A stretch of DNA of 64,000 nt, taken from assembly GCA_963702755.1 (NCBI GenBank), contig CAVPDZ010000007.1, positions 593,547 through 657,546 of the forward strand, read 5' to 3'. The position numbers were made by a program, and so were the translations under genes. The DNA comes from JAJPKK01 sp963702755 (lineage in GTDB: Bacteria; Pseudomonadota; Alphaproteobacteria; Rhizobiales; Xanthobacteraceae). The notes beneath the pieces are model-generated. The model was not told the origin of the DNA. It did not search any database and saw only the letters and a list, made by a program, of their open reading frames with translations. Positions within the stretch are counted from its first letter, which is position 1; every line of letters begins with the position of its first letter. Shown here piece by piece: positions 1-9,645 of this stretch.

Positions 1-767
1 GGCCCTGCAAGCAGCTCACCCCGGTGCTGGAAAAGGTGGTGCGGGCCGCCAAGGGCAAGGTCAAGCTCGTCAAGATGAACATCGACGACCATCCCGCCGT
101 CCCGCGCCAGATGGGCATCCAGTCGATCCCGGCGGTGATTGCCTTCGTCAACGGACAGCCGGCGGATGGCTTCATGGGCGCGCTGCCGGAAAGCCAGGTG
201 GTCGCGTTCCTGGAGCGGCTGACGAAGCAGGATATCGGCGGCGAAGAGGCAGAGCTGCTCAAGGCCGCCGACGCCGCCCTGGTGGCCGGCGATGCTGCCG
301 GGGCCGCGGAAATCTATGCCGAGATTTTGGCGGACGAGCCCGAGAATATTCATGCGCTCGCGGGACTGGCGCGATCGCAGGTGGAAACCGGCGACATCGC
401 GGCGGCACGCCAAACGCTGGAAAAGGTGCCGGAAGCCAAGCGCAACGACAGCGCGGTCGCGGCCGCTCGCGCGGCGATCGAGGTCGCCGAGCAGGCGGCA
501 ACGCTTGGGCCCGTCGCGGAGCTCGAACAGAAGGTCGCCGCCGACCCGCTCGATCATCAGGCGCGGTTCGATCTCGCGGTCGCGTTGAACGCCAACAACC
601 GCCGCCAGGAGGCGCTCGATCATCTGATCGAGATCGTGCGCCGCGACCGCAAATGGAACGAGGATGGCGCCCGCAAGCAGCTGGTCCAGTTCTTCGAGGC
701 CTGGGGCCCGACCGACGAACACACGGTGGCGGGACGCCGCCGCTTGTCGTCGATCCTGTTCGCGTGA
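1..767 (+). CDS. Thioredoxin-like chaperone with TPR tail (CnoX/YbbN type), 5' truncated
   Basis: The reading frame is open from the first base, so the gene starts left of the window. The first visible residues are GPCKQLTPVLE, the second half of the thioredoxin CGPC active site; its first Cys lies outside. The cis-Pro loop follows (QSIPAVIAF). After about residue 85 the thioredoxin domain gives way to an Ala-rich, TPR-like helical tail. This Trx plus TPR layout is that of CnoX/YbbN, a holdase and redox chaperone of the cytoplasm. It is followed on the same strand by the LON-domain, Trm112 and GST genes, probably one transcription unit or a loose run. No frameshift is seen. Family call is firm; the substrate role is inferred from the family. 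Confidence 0.88.
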   Translation, partial: PCKQLTPVLEKVVRAAKGKVKLVKMNIDDHPAVPRQMGIQSIPAVIAFVNGQPADGFMGALPESQVVAFLERLTKQDIGGEEAELLKAADAALVAGDAAGAAEIYAEILADEPENIHALAGLARSQVETGDIAAARQTLEKVPEAKRNDSAVAAARAAIEVAEQAATLGPVAELEQKVAADPLDHQARFDLAVALNANNRRQEALDHLIEIVRRDRKWNEDGARKQLVQFFEAWGPTDEHTVAGRRRLSSILFA

Positions 768-844
768 ACGCCGCGCGGTGATATGATCCCTCGCCCGCTG
801 CGGTCGCTGGGCGGGTCGTTTGGTGGCCGATTGGGAGTGCGGCA

Positions 845-1519
845 ATGCCGATGAACGCGGTCTATCGCGGTCCGGCTGATTTGCCGGAAACGATTCCAGT
901 GTTCCCGCTGGTCGGGGCGCTATTGCTGCCGCGCGGTCAAATGCCGCTCAACATCTTCGAGCCGCGCTATCTCGAAATGGTGGACGACTCGTTGCGCGAC
1001 GGCCACCGTCTCATCGGCATGGTGCAGCCCGACCCGGCGCACCCCGGCACGGCCGAACGGCCGGGGCTCTACAAGATCGGATGTGTCGGGCGCATCACCC
1101 AGATCGCCGAGACCGGCGATGGCCGCTATCTTCTTCAGCTCACGGGTGTAGCCCGGTTTCGCATCCTCGAAGAACTCGAGGTCGCGACCGGCTACCGGCA
1201 GTGCCGCGTCGACTTCATTCCGTACGCTGATGATTTCGTTGCCCGCAGTGGGGAAGACGAGGTCGATCGCAAGGCGGTGCTCGACGCGCTGACGGACTTT
1301 CTCAAAGCCAACAATCTCAAGGCCGATTGGGAGGGTATCGAAAGCGCTTCCAATGAGGCCCTCGTCAATGCGCTCGCCATGATGTCGCCTTTCGACGCCG
1401 CCGAGAAACAGGCGATGCTGGAGGCCCCCGATCTCAAGACGCGCGCGGAGATCCTGGTCGCCGTGACGGAGATTGCGCTCGCCAAGAGCAACACCGAGGG
1501 CGAGACGCCGCTACAATAA
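845..1519 (+). CDS. LON peptidase N-terminal (substrate-binding) domain protein
   Basis: The 224-residue protein carries only the LON substrate-binding (PUA-like beta-barrel) domain, without the AAA+ or protease parts of Lon. Typical features are the opening IPVFPLVGALLLPRGQMPL, the conserved NIFEPRYLEMV, and the later GCVGRITQIAETGDGRYLLQL. Stand-alone LON-domain proteins of this size are common next to thioredoxin and Trm112 genes in alphaproteobacteria, as here. The function of the family is unproven; a role in protein quality control is only inferred from the domain. Start taken as the first ATG at the front of the domain; a second ATG lies two codons further on. Confidence 0.9.
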   Translation: MPMNAVYRGPADLPETIPVFPLVGALLLPRGQMPLNIFEPRYLEMVDDSLRDGHRLIGMVQPDPAHPGTAERPGLYKIGCVGRITQIAETGDGRYLLQLTGVARFRILEELEVATGYRQCRVDFIPYADDFVARSGEDEVDRKAVLDALTDFLKANNLKADWEGIESASNEALVNALAMMSPFDAAEKQAMLEAPDLKTRAEILVAVTEIALAKSNTEGETPLQ

Positions 1520-1605
1520 GGCAACTCCCCTTTCTTTGCGCGACTTGATCGTGACACGCGGAGCCAGGATAAAGGCCCGATCAAATCCTCAGAGGATTCG
1601 CCTGC

Positions 1606-1806
1606 ATGAGCTCCGTGCCGCCCGACCGACCCGCCAGTGCCGTCGATCCGAAGCTTCTGGAAATCCTGGTGTGTCCCGTCACCAAAGGTCCGCTCGAATA
1701 CGACGCCGCGAAGCAGGAATTGATTTCGCGTTCCGCCAAGCTCGCCTATCCGATCCGCGACGGCATTCCGATCTTGCTGTCGGAAGAAGCACGTCCGCTT
1801 CTCTGA
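1606..1806 (+). CDS. Trm112 family protein
   Basis: A 66-residue protein with the Trm112/UPF0434 signature: LLEILVCPVTKGPLEYD, then a short strand with LISRSAKLAYPIRDGIPILL. In eukaryotes and archaea Trm112 activates RNA and protein methyltransferases; bacterial copies are small and their partner is mostly unknown. Only the CPxTK cysteine of the zinc site is obvious. It lies between the LON-domain gene and the GST gene on the same strand, its usual neighbourhood in this group. Confidence 0.87.
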   Translation: MSSVPPDRPASAVDPKLLEILVCPVTKGPLEYDAAKQELISRSAKLAYPIRDGIPILLSEEARPLL

Positions 1807-1866
1807 TGGCGCCGCTTCGTCATATCCCGCCACTCGTAACCGCCGCACCAACACAGGAATGAACGC

Positions 1867-2493
1867 ATGATCAAGATCTGGGGGAGAAACACATCGTCCA
1901 ATGTGCAGAAGGCGATGTTCGCGGTCGGCGAGCTCAAGCTTCCCCATGAGCGCATCGATGTCGGCGGAGCTTTTGGCAAGACGCGGGAGCCGTTCTACCT
2001 CGCCATGAACCCCAACGCCCTCGTGCCGACGCTCGAGGAGGAGGATGGTTTTACGCTTTGGGAATCGAATTCGATCATCCGGTATCTTGCCGCGAAGTAC
2101 GGTATGGGATCGCTGATGCCGAGCGATCTGCGCACGGCGGCGCTCGCCAGCAAATGGATGGACTGGCAGCTTTCGGTATTCGGGCCGGCGATCACGCCGG
2201 TGTTTTGGAACATGATCCGCACGCCGCCGGAGAAGCGCGACCACAAGGCCATCGATGACGGCAAGGTCAAATCCACCGCGGCGGTGAAGATGCTCGACGA
2301 TCAATTCGCCAAAACCGCCTACGCCGCCGGCGAGGCGTTTTCCATGGGCGATATCCCGATCGCCGTCATGAGCTATCGCTATCGACAGTTGGTCACCGAC
2401 CGCCCGGCCTTTCCCAATTTCGAACGCTGGTACGCCGCCATTGCGTCGCGGCCCGCCTTCCGCGAACACGTCGCGGCGATCCCGTTGACTTAG
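1867..2493 (+). CDS. Glutathione S-transferase
   Basis: 208 residues with the two-domain GST layout. The N-terminal thioredoxin fold ends in the glutathione-binding NPNALVPTLEEEDG loop and the WESNSIIRYLA motif with its conserved Glu-Ser pair; an all-alpha C-terminal domain follows, with the N-capping FSMGDIPIAV segment. GSTs conjugate glutathione to electrophiles or act as glutathione-dependent reductases in the cytoplasm. The substrate cannot be read from sequence. Intact, and converging tail to tail with the UbiH-type gene on the other strand a few bases downstream. Confidence 0.92.
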   Translation: MIKIWGRNTSSNVQKAMFAVGELKLPHERIDVGGAFGKTREPFYLAMNPNALVPTLEEEDGFTLWESNSIIRYLAAKYGMGSLMPSDLRTAALASKWMDWQLSVFGPAITPVFWNMIRTPPEKRDHKAIDDGKVKSTAAVKMLDDQFAKTAYAAGEAFSMGDIPIAVMSYRYRQLVTDRPAFPNFERWYAAIASRPAFREHVAAIPLT

Positions 2494-2498
2494 AGGCC

Positions 2499-3725
2499 TT
2501 ACAGCGCTTCGCCGCGCAGGAGCTTGGGTACTTCGCCGGTGAGGCCGGCGGCCTCCCGGATGAACAGGCGTTTGAGCGCGGGCAGGCGATCGACGATGCC
2601 GAGGCCGATGTCGCGGGCGAGGCGCAGCACGTCCGATCGATTTGAGAACAGTCGGTTGAGGCCGTCCGTCGAGACACTCATGGTCATGGTGTCGAACCGG
2701 CGCCAGCGCTGATAGCGCTCCAGCACGGAAGCGCTGCCAGGATCGAGGCCAAGGCGTGCGGCATCGACGATGGCCTCGGCGAGCGCGGCGACGTCGCGCA
2801 GTCCCATGTTGAGGCCCTGCCCGGCAATCGGGTGAATCACATGGGCGGCGTCGCCGACGAGGGCGAGGCGCTCGGCGATGAAGCTCTGCGCGACCCACAG
2901 CCCGAGCGGATAGGCGCGGCGTTCCGCGGCGGCGACGATTTCGCCGAGGCGCAAGCCGAAGCGCCGCTCAAGCTCGGCATGGAATTCCTCGTCCGAGAGC
3001 GCGACGATGCGAGCCGCCTCTTCGGTTCGCTCGGTCCATACGATCGACGAGCGGTTTCGCCGCAGCGGCAGGATGGCGAACGGACCGGACGGCAGAAAGT
3101 GCTCGACGGCACGACCATGATGGTCGCGCTCGTGGGTCACGGTGGTGACGATCGCCGACTGACCATAGGACCAGCCGCGCACCCCAATGCCGGCACGTTC
3201 GCGCAGACGCGACCGCGCGCCGTCCGCCGCGACCAGAAGCTTTGCCGCGATGGAACGGCCGTCGCCCATCGCCATCGATATATGCTGCGGCTCACAGGTG
3301 AAATCCGTCACCGACGTTGCGACGAGATCAACGCCCATGGCGGCTGCCTTGTCGGCAAGAACCGCGTTGAGCCGGCTGTTCTCGATCATGTGGGCGAACG
3401 GCTCGCCGGGCTCGATTTCACCGGCGAAAGTCAGGAACACCGGACGGACCGCATCCTCTGCGCGGCTGTCGGTGATCTCCATGTCGAGGATCGGCTGCGC
3501 CTCGTCGGCCACCGCCGACCACACGCCAAGCGCTTCGAACATCCGACGCGGCGCCGCAGCAATCGCCGAGGCGCGCAGGTCGTTTCCGCCGAGTTTGGCA
3601 AGCTCGGGGTCAGCCAGCATGACCGCGAAGCTTTCGCCGAGCGCTTGGCGCAAGGCGATCGCAAGGGCAAGACCGGCAAACCCGCCGCCCGCAATGACAA
3701 CGTCACACTGTTTGCCGCTCGGCAT
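2499..3725 (-). CDS. UbiH/UbiF/Coq6-type FAD-dependent hydroxylase (ubiquinone biosynthesis)
   Basis: 408 residues, the usual length. The N-terminus has the FAD dinucleotide fold (VVIAGGGFAGLALAIAL). A middle DG motif reads LLVAADGARSRLRE, and the family signature GDAAHVIHPIAGQGLNMGLR binds the FAD ribityl/pyrophosphate. These enzymes hydroxylate the ubiquinone ring precursor at the membrane using NAD(P)H and O2. The ring position (C5, C6 or C1) cannot be assigned, so no symbol is given. No frameshift. Upstream lies the repeat region at 3.87-3.95 kb. Confidence 0.92.
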   Translation of the reverse strand: MPSGKQCDVVIAGGGFAGLALAIALRQALGESFAVMLADPELAKLGGNDLRASAIAAAPRRMFEALGVWSAVADEAQPILDMEITDSRAEDAVRPVFLTFAGEIEPGEPFAHMIENSRLNAVLADKAAAMGVDLVATSVTDFTCEPQHISMAMGDGRSIAAKLLVAADGARSRLRERAGIGVRGWSYGQSAIVTTVTHERDHHGRAVEHFLPSGPFAILPLRRNRSSIVWTERTEEAARIVALSDEEFHAELERRFGLRLGEIVAAAERRAYPLGLWVAQSFIAERLALVGDAAHVIHPIAGQGLNMGLRDVAALAEAIVDAARLGLDPGSASVLERYQRWRRFDTMTMSVSTDGLNRLFSNRSDVLRLARDIGLGIVDRLPALKRLFIREAAGLTGEVPKLLRGEAL

Positions 3726-3873
3726 TACCCGCTGCCCAAAGCAAAACGACCTAGGCGAATTTTAGTGCATATCGCCGCCGTATCGAACGGGATTTTGCCG
3801 ATACGTTAATGGGGCTTACTGCGCACGCTCCCGCGCTGACTTGATCATTCGCGCGCCTCAGCGACGAAGGGCG

Positions 3874-3945
3874 AACCCGGCATCCATGCTCCTTGGCAGG
3901 GATTATGGATTCCGGGCTGCCGCGCTGCGCGCGGCCCCCGGACTG
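3874..3945. repeat. Interspersed palindromic repeat fragment
   Basis: Arms CCCGGCATCCAT (3877-3888) and ATGGATTCCGGG (3905-3916) face each other, followed by a second GC palindrome around GCCGCGCTGCGCGCGGC. The ATGGATTCCGGG half also occurs in the larger element at 20746-20853, so this is a shorter copy of the same family. It lies in the gap between the UbiH-type and the protease-like genes. Confidence 0.7.
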
Positions 3946-3961
3946 CCCCTCCGCCGTCGCT

Positions 3962-4960
3962 CTAGAACGAGCTCTTCAGCTTGAGATGATCGAGACGGTT
4001 GATGGAATGAACCTCGATCCGTCGCCGCTGGTGCTGCTGCAGCACCTCGAGCGGCACGTCCACGCCAGCCGCACCTTGGGCCCAGATCAGCCGATAAAGT
4101 TCGGACAAGGTCTTCGGCGTCTCGCCGTTGACGGCAAGGATAATGTCGCCGCGGCGCACTCCGGCCTTCTCCGCGGGGCCGCTGGGCGTGACCCGGCTCA
4201 CCACGAGATGGCCGCCCACATCGTCGGTGTTGACGCCGATCCAGGGATGCGCCTGCGCCGGATGTCCTTCGCTGATCAGGTCGGCGAGGATCGGCGGCAG
4301 CCGGTCGATCGGCACGAACATGTTGCCGCGGACGCCGTCACCGGTGCCCGACGTGTCGCCGACGATCAGCGAACCGACGCCGACGAGCTTGCCCTCGTGA
4401 TTGATCAAGGCTGCGCCGCTCCAGGCGGGGTGCGGAGGCGCCGTGAACAGCGCGTCCTCCACCATGTATTCCCAGTTGCCGGCGAACTCGCGCTTGGCCG
4501 CCACGTGGACCGGCCTCGCCCCGGCAGGTCCGCCGTAGCTTGCGACCACCATCGGGTCGTCCTTCTTCACTTCGGAGGACTTGCCCAGTTCCAGCGCCCG
4601 CACCTTCAACGGCGTGATGGCCCGCAGGAGGCCGAAGCCGGTCTCGTTATCGTAGCCGACCACGTTGGCTGCCATGGTCCGCCCATCGGCCGTGATGATC
4701 TCGGCCGACAGCGCCTCAACCATGAGATAGCCGATGGTGAGGACGAGACCGTCGCTATCGATGACAATCCCGGTGCCGTCGCGTTCCTTCCCGAGGTTCT
4801 CGGTGGTCCGGCCGTCGGGATTGATGAAGGTTTTGATGTGGACAACGCCGGACAGGATCTGCTCAAGCGTTGGCGAATCAGCGCGCGCCGCGCCGGGGAC
4901 CAGCGCCGCGGCAACGAGGAAAGCCTTCGCCAGTGCCGAAAAAACGGGAGCAATTCGCAT
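3962..4960 (-). CDS. HtrA-like (S1C fold) PDZ protein, catalytic triad degenerate
   Basis: 332 residues: signal peptide (about 1-27, ending AARA), a trypsin-like domain and one C-terminal PDZ domain (WIGVNTDDVGG, then GPAEKAGVRRGDIILAVNG). In active HtrA proteases the strand GxVLTNxHVV holds the catalytic His; here it reads GLVLTIGYLMVEA (about residues 71-83) with no His. The Asp motif is also lost (NETGFGLLR instead of a D-L-A-L motif). A Ser remains in AWSGAALIN (about residue 181). The protein is thus probably a periplasmic binding or chaperone protein, not a protease. Function is inferred. Confidence 0.85.
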   Translation of the reverse strand: MRIAPVFSALAKAFLVAAALVPGAARADSPTLEQILSGVVHIKTFINPDGRTTENLGKERDGTGIVIDSDGLVLTIGYLMVEALSAEIITADGRTMAANVVGYDNETGFGLLRAITPLKVRALELGKSSEVKKDDPMVVASYGGPAGARPVHVAAKREFAGNWEYMVEDALFTAPPHPAWSGAALINHEGKLVGVGSLIVGDTSGTGDGVRGNMFVPIDRLPPILADLISEGHPAQAHPWIGVNTDDVGGHLVVSRVTPSGPAEKAGVRRGDIILAVNGETPKTLSELYRLIWAQGAAGVDVPLEVLQQHQRRRIEVHSINRLDHLKLKSSF

Positions 4961-5151
4961 GAATGCCTCCTAAGAATAAGGCACATTCATGCATAGGTTA
5001 TACCAATTCGGCCGCTGCCAATATGGAATTGGCAAAGGCAGCCTGAAATCCCCATCAAGTGTTGCTTATCCGTCGCGCTTGCCAACCTGGGAGGCCCGTT
5101 TCCCACAGATGCGGGAAACGAGGCCAGATGGTCAGCTAGCGATCAGACCGC

Positions 5152-6360
5152 TCATTCCGCTGCGGCGCGCTGCGGGCTGGCGTGGACCGAGACGATGTAG
5201 TCCATGGCCGCCTGCACGCCGCCCTTCTTGATCGGGACGCCGGCGAGCGTGAGCGCCATCTCGGTGCCGGCGAGCGCTCCGAGGATCGTGAGATCGTTGG
5301 TGTCGCCGAGGTGCCCGATGCGGAAGTATTTTCCGAGGAACTTGCCGAAGCTCATGCCGTAGGAAATGTCGAAGTGATCGAGCGCGAGGCTGCGCAGCTT
5401 GTCGGCGTCATGGCCCTCGGGCAGCAGCACAGCGGTGATGGTCGGCGAATAGTACTTCGGATCGCGGCACAGGATCTCAAGGCCCCAGGTGCGGATCGCC
5501 CGCCGCGTCGCCTCGGCGAAGCGGTCATGGCGCGCGAACACGTTCTCAAGTCCTTCCTCGTGCAGCATGTCGATCGCTGCGGCGAGGCCGTGGAGCATGT
5601 TGGTCGCCGGCGTGTAAGGGAAGAAGCCGATCTTGTTCATGTTCATCATGTCTTCCCAAGACCAGAACGCCTTGGGCAGATTCGACTTCTTCGAGGCCGC
5701 GAGCGCTTTGTCGCTCACCGCGTTGAACGACATGCCGGGCGGCAGCATCAAACCCTTCTGAGCGCCGCCGACGGTGACGTCGACGCCCCACTCGTCGTGA
5801 CGGTAATCCGTCGAGGCGAGCGAGGAGATGGTGTCGACGAGAAACAGCGCCGGATGGCCGGCGCGATCGATCGCCTTGCGGATCTCGGCGATCGGCGACA
5901 GACATCCGGTCGCGGTCTCGTTGTGCAATACGCACACCGCCTTGATCTCGTGCGCCTTGTCTTCGCGCAGCTTGGCCTCGATGGCGGCGGGATCGGCACC
6001 GACGCGCCAGTCGGTCGCGATGAACTCGGGCTTGAGGCCGAGCTTCACCGCCATGTTCTTCCACAAGGTGGCGAACTGGCCGGTCTCGACCATCAACACG
6101 CGATCGCCCGCCGACAAGGTGTTGACGAGTGCGGCTTCCCACGCGCCGGTGCCGGTCGCGGTGTAGATGATGACCGGGTTCGTCGTCTTGAAAATCGTCT
6201 TGATGCCTTCGAGGACACTCTTGGCAAGTTTTTGAAACTCGGGACCGCGGTGGTCGATGATCGGCGTGTCCATCGCACGCAGGATGCGGTCCGGCACCGG
6301 GGTCGGCCCCGGGATCTGGAGAAAGTGGCGGCCGGCAGTGCGTGATGAGTTTTTAGCCAT
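5152..6360 (-). CDS. Serine/alanine-glyoxylate aminotransferase (class V PLP enzyme)
   Basis: 402 residues, typical for serine-glyoxylate and alanine-glyoxylate aminotransferases. The start has PGPTPVPDRILRAMD, and FLVDTISSLAS precedes the PLP-binding lysine motif VGGAQKGLMLPPGMSF. The enzyme moves an amino group from serine or alanine to glyoxylate, giving glycine. It is divergent from a glycolate/2-hydroxyacid dehydrogenase-like gene that could supply glyoxylate, a sensible metabolic pair. The amino donor is not decided by sequence. The 212-bp gap between the two genes holds a palindromic repeat. Confidence 0.9.
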   Translation of the reverse strand: MAKNSSRTAGRHFLQIPGPTPVPDRILRAMDTPIIDHRGPEFQKLAKSVLEGIKTIFKTTNPVIIYTATGTGAWEAALVNTLSAGDRVLMVETGQFATLWKNMAVKLGLKPEFIATDWRVGADPAAIEAKLREDKAHEIKAVCVLHNETATGCLSPIAEIRKAIDRAGHPALFLVDTISSLASTDYRHDEWGVDVTVGGAQKGLMLPPGMSFNAVSDKALAASKKSNLPKAFWSWEDMMNMNKIGFFPYTPATNMLHGLAAAIDMLHEEGLENVFARHDRFAEATRRAIRTWGLEILCRDPKYYSPTITAVLLPEGHDADKLRSLALDHFDISYGMSFGKFLGKYFRIGHLGDTNDLTILGALAGTEMALTLAGVPIKKGGVQAAMDYIVSVHASPQRAAAE

Positions 6361-6389
6361 GGTGCTTTTCTAACCCTTTGAAGAAACGT

Positions 6390-6493
6390 CCCGCTCCGGC
6401 TTTGGAGAGGGTGGCGCGCTCGGCGTGCCTGGGTGGGGTCCCCTGCCGGCCTCGCTGCGCTTGGCCACCTCTCCGAACGCGGAGAGGGAGGGG
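6390..6493. repeat. Palindromic intergenic repeat
   Basis: A GC-rich element with near-complementary arms GGAGAGGGTGGC (6404-6415) and GCCACCTCTCC (6464-6474), followed by CGCGGAGAGGGAGGGG. It fills the gap between the divergent aminotransferase and dehydrogenase genes. It resembles, but is not identical to, the element inserted inside the dehydrogenase gene at 8742-8900. Confidence 0.65.
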
Positions 6494-6572
6494 AAAATCT
6501 TGCCGCCATGAATGACGAATGCGACAGTCAGTCAAGTGCGATTGGCGCAAGGCCGGGCAGGAAATCTGATCG

Positions 6573-9500
6573 ATGGTTACGACATTGGCGCCCGGCCTGG
6601 AGCGCCGTCTGAGGTCCGAAATTACCGGCGACATCTGGTTCGACCGGTTCACCCGCGGCCGATATGCCACTGATGCGTCGCACTATCAGATGATGCCGGT
6701 CGGCGTGGTGGCGCCGCGCACCATGGCCGAAGCCGAGACCGCGATCGCTCTGGCGCGCCAGGAGAACGTGACGGTGCTGGCGCGGGGCGGCGGAACGTCG
6801 CAGAGCGGACAGACCGTCAATCATTCGCTGGTGATCGACTGCTCCAAATATCTCAACCGCATTCTCGATCTCGACGTTGCGGGCCGCCGATGCGTTGTCG
6901 AGCCGGGGATTGTGCTCGACGATCTCAACCGTCAGCTCAAGCCGCACGGGCTGTGGTTTCCGGTCGACATCTCGACGGCATCGCGCGCGACCCTCGGCGG
7001 CATGGCGGGCAACAATTCCTGCGGCGCGCGTTCGCTGCGGTATGGCGTGACCCGCGACAACGTCATGTCGATCGACGCCCTCCTCGCCGACGGCACGGCG
7101 GCGCACTTCGGGCCGATCGGCGCGGGATTGCGCGACGTGCCGGCACATTCGCCGCTGCGGTCGCTCGCGGAGGATCTGCTCGCCATCGGCGTGCGCGAAT
7201 CGGACGAGATCGCCGCGCGATTTCCCAAGGTGCAGCGTCGCGTCGGCGGCTACAATCTGGATGCGCTCGCGCCGAACGCGCCAGTGCACAATCTCGCGCA
7301 GATTCTCATCGGCTCGGAGGGCACTCTCGGCTTCTCGACGCGCATCGAGCTCAAGCTGTGGCCGCTGCTCGGCCGGCGTGCCGTCGGCGCCTGCCATTTC
7401 GGCCGCTTCTACGACGCGATGGATGCGGCACAGCACATCGTCAAGCTCGGGCCGATCGCGGTCGAACTCGTCGACCGCACCATGATCGAGCTTGCCCGCG
7501 GCATCGACATGTTCCGCCCGACCGTCGACGCCTTCGTGCGCGGCGCCCCGGACGCGGTCCTGCTGGTCGAATTCGCCGAAGACGACTGGGACGAGAACAT
7601 CGATCGCCTCAAGCGCCTCGAACAACTGATGGGCGATCTCGGCTACGGCTGGGACAAGACCGGCGACAAGCAGGGCGGCGTGGTCGAGGTGCTCGATCCG
7701 AAGCTGCAGGCGGCGATCACCGAGGTGCGCACCGCCGGCCTCAACATCATGATGTCGATGAAGGAGGAGGGAAAGCCGGTCTCGTTCGTCGAAGATTGCG
7801 CCGTCCCGCTCGACCATCTTGCGGAATACACCGCGCGCCTCACCGATGTGTTCGAAAAGCATGGCACGCGCGGCACCTGGTATGCGCACGCTTCGGTCGG
7901 CTGCCTCCATGTGCGTCCGGTCCTCAACTTGCGTCTCGACAAGGACAAGGCCGCGATGCGCGCGATTGCCGAAGAGGCTTTCGCCTTCGTGCGCGAATAC
8001 AAAGGCTCGCACTCGGGCGAGCACGGCGATGGCCTCGTGCGCTCCGAATTCCATGAGCCGATGTTCGGCACGCGCCTCGTGCGCGCCTTCGAGGAGGTGA
8101 AGGACCGCTTCGATCCTGAGGGTCTCTTCAATCCCGGCAAGATCGTGCGCGCGCCGAAATTCGATGACCGCGCGAATTTCCGCTACGGCCCCGGCTATCA
8201 CGCCGCGCCGATGACGGCCGCTCTCGACTGGTCGCCTTACTCGGGCGAAGGCCACGGTTTCCAGGGCGCCGTCGAGATGTGCAACAACAACGGCGCCTGC
8301 CGGGCGCTCACCGGCGGCGTGATGTGCCCGTCCTATCGCGTGACGCGCGACGAAAAGGACGTGACGCGGGGCCGCGCCAACAGCTTGCGGCTCGCGATCA
8401 CCGGCCAGCTTGGCCCTGACGCGCTCACGTCCGAGGCCATGGCGGAGACGATGCAGCTGTGCGTCTCCTGCAAGGCGTGTCGCCGCGAATGTCCGACCGG
8501 CGTCGACATGGCGCGCATGAAGATCGAAGTCAGCGCGGCGCGTGCCGCGAAACATGGGCTGACCCTGCACGATCGGCTGGTCGGCTATCTGCCGCGCTAT
8601 GCCCCGATTGCGGCGCGTCTGCCGTGGCTCTTCAATCTGCGCGACGCGCTGCCGGGCGCGGCAGTGCTGTCGGAGCGGCTCGCCGGCTTTTCGGCCCGCC
8701 GCAGCCTGCCCCGTTGGCGCAGCGATTGGTTTCGCGATGCACCTTCACCTCCCCCTGGAGGGGGGAGGTCGCCGCGCGCCAGCGCGGCGGGAGGGGGTGA
8801 CAGCGGTGCAGCAAATTCGGCGTCTCACGTGCTGCACAGCCGCCACCCCACCCCGGACCGCCTGCGGCGGTCCGACCCTCCCCCTGCAGGGGAGGGTGCA
8901 GAGGTCGTGCTGTTCGCCGACACCTTCAACCGCTACTTCGAGCCGGAGAATCTCCGCGCCGCCACAGAAGTCCTGGCCGCCGGCGGCTGCCACGTTCACG
9001 TCGCGACGCCGGCGGACGGCACGTCGCGCCCGCTGTGCTGCGGGCGCACGTTTCTCGCGGTCGGCAAGGTCGATGAGGCGCGACGCGAGGCGGAACGCGC
9101 CATCGCGGCACTCGCGCCGTTCGCTGCGCGCGGAGTTGCGATCGTCGGGCTCGAGCCGAGCTGCCTCTATTCGTTCCGGGACGAGATCCCCGCCCTCGTG
9201 AAAGACGAGCGCACGGCACGCATCGCCGAACAGGCCATATCGTTCGAGGACTTTGTCGTGCGCGAGACAACTGCGGGCCGGCTCGCGTTGCCGCTGGCGC
9301 GGCTTGATAAGCGCGCGCTGCTGCACGGCCACTGTCATCAGAAATCGTTTGGCGCCATGTCGGCTGTCGAGGCGGCGCTGAAGCTCGTTCCTGACCTCAA
9401 GGTCGATACCGATCGAATTGAGCTGCTGCGGGATGGCCGGAAGCTTCGGCTATGGCGCGGACACCATCGATGTATCGCTCGCCATGGGCGAGCTTTCGCT

Positions 9501-9645
9501 GTTGCCCGCCGTGCGCAAGGCGGACGCTGACGCCATCATCGTTGCCGACGGCACATCGTGTCGCCACCAGATCAAGGATGGCACCGGCCGCGCAGCACTC
9601 CATGCGGCGCGTGTGCTGGCGATGAGCCTCGCCTCGCGGACTTAA
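6573..9645 (+). CDS. FAD/Fe-S 2-hydroxyacid dehydrogenase (GlcD-GlcF fusion, YdiJ/D-lactate dehydrogenase type), frameshifted near the 3' end
   Basis: About 1,020 residues in family order. First an FAD-binding PCMH domain (ARGGGTSQSGQ; GGMAGNNSCGARSLRYG), then the FAD oxidase C-terminal domain (SHSGEHGDGLVRSEF), a ferredoxin-like unit (CVSCKACRRECPTG), and two CCG cysteine domains (LCCGRTFL and SCCGMAGSFGYG). Such fusions oxidise D-lactate, glycolate or D-2-hydroxyglutarate at the membrane. The main frame ends at 9530 with a scrambled tail; the second CCG motif continues in the +1 frame from about 9418 and stops at 9645, so one indel lies near 9410-9420. A repeat encodes about 50 extra residues at 8742-8900, between the Fe-S and CCG parts. 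Confidence 0.88.
8742..8900. repeat. Palindromic repeat inserted in frame within a coding sequence
   Basis: Two hairpins frame the element: CACCTCCCCCTGGAGGGGGG continuing to 8769 (8746-8769), and ACCCTCCCC-TG-CAGGGGAGGGT (8875-8897). Inner palindromes are CCGCGCGCCAGCGCGG and GGACCGCCTGCGGCGGTCC, plus GTGCAGCA/TGCTGCAC. Translation is Pro/Gly/Ser/Arg rich and unlike the flanking enzyme, yet the frame stays open across it. It interrupts the dehydrogenase between FRDA and EVVLFADTFNRYFEPE. Confidence 0.85.

Noticed and set aside
1192..2898. 568-residue minus-strand open frame
   Set aside because: It lies antisense to the LON-domain, Trm112 and GST genes, is rich in Arg, His and Pro as expected of a high-GC shadow frame, and has no domain.
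5182..6345. 387-residue plus-strand frame opposite the aminotransferase
   Set aside because: Antisense shadow; the minus strand carries intact PLP-enzyme motifs.
6528..8570. 680-residue minus-strand open frame opposite the dehydrogenase
   Set aside because: The plus strand encodes a clear FAD/Fe-S enzyme; the minus translation is a shadow with high His and Arg content.
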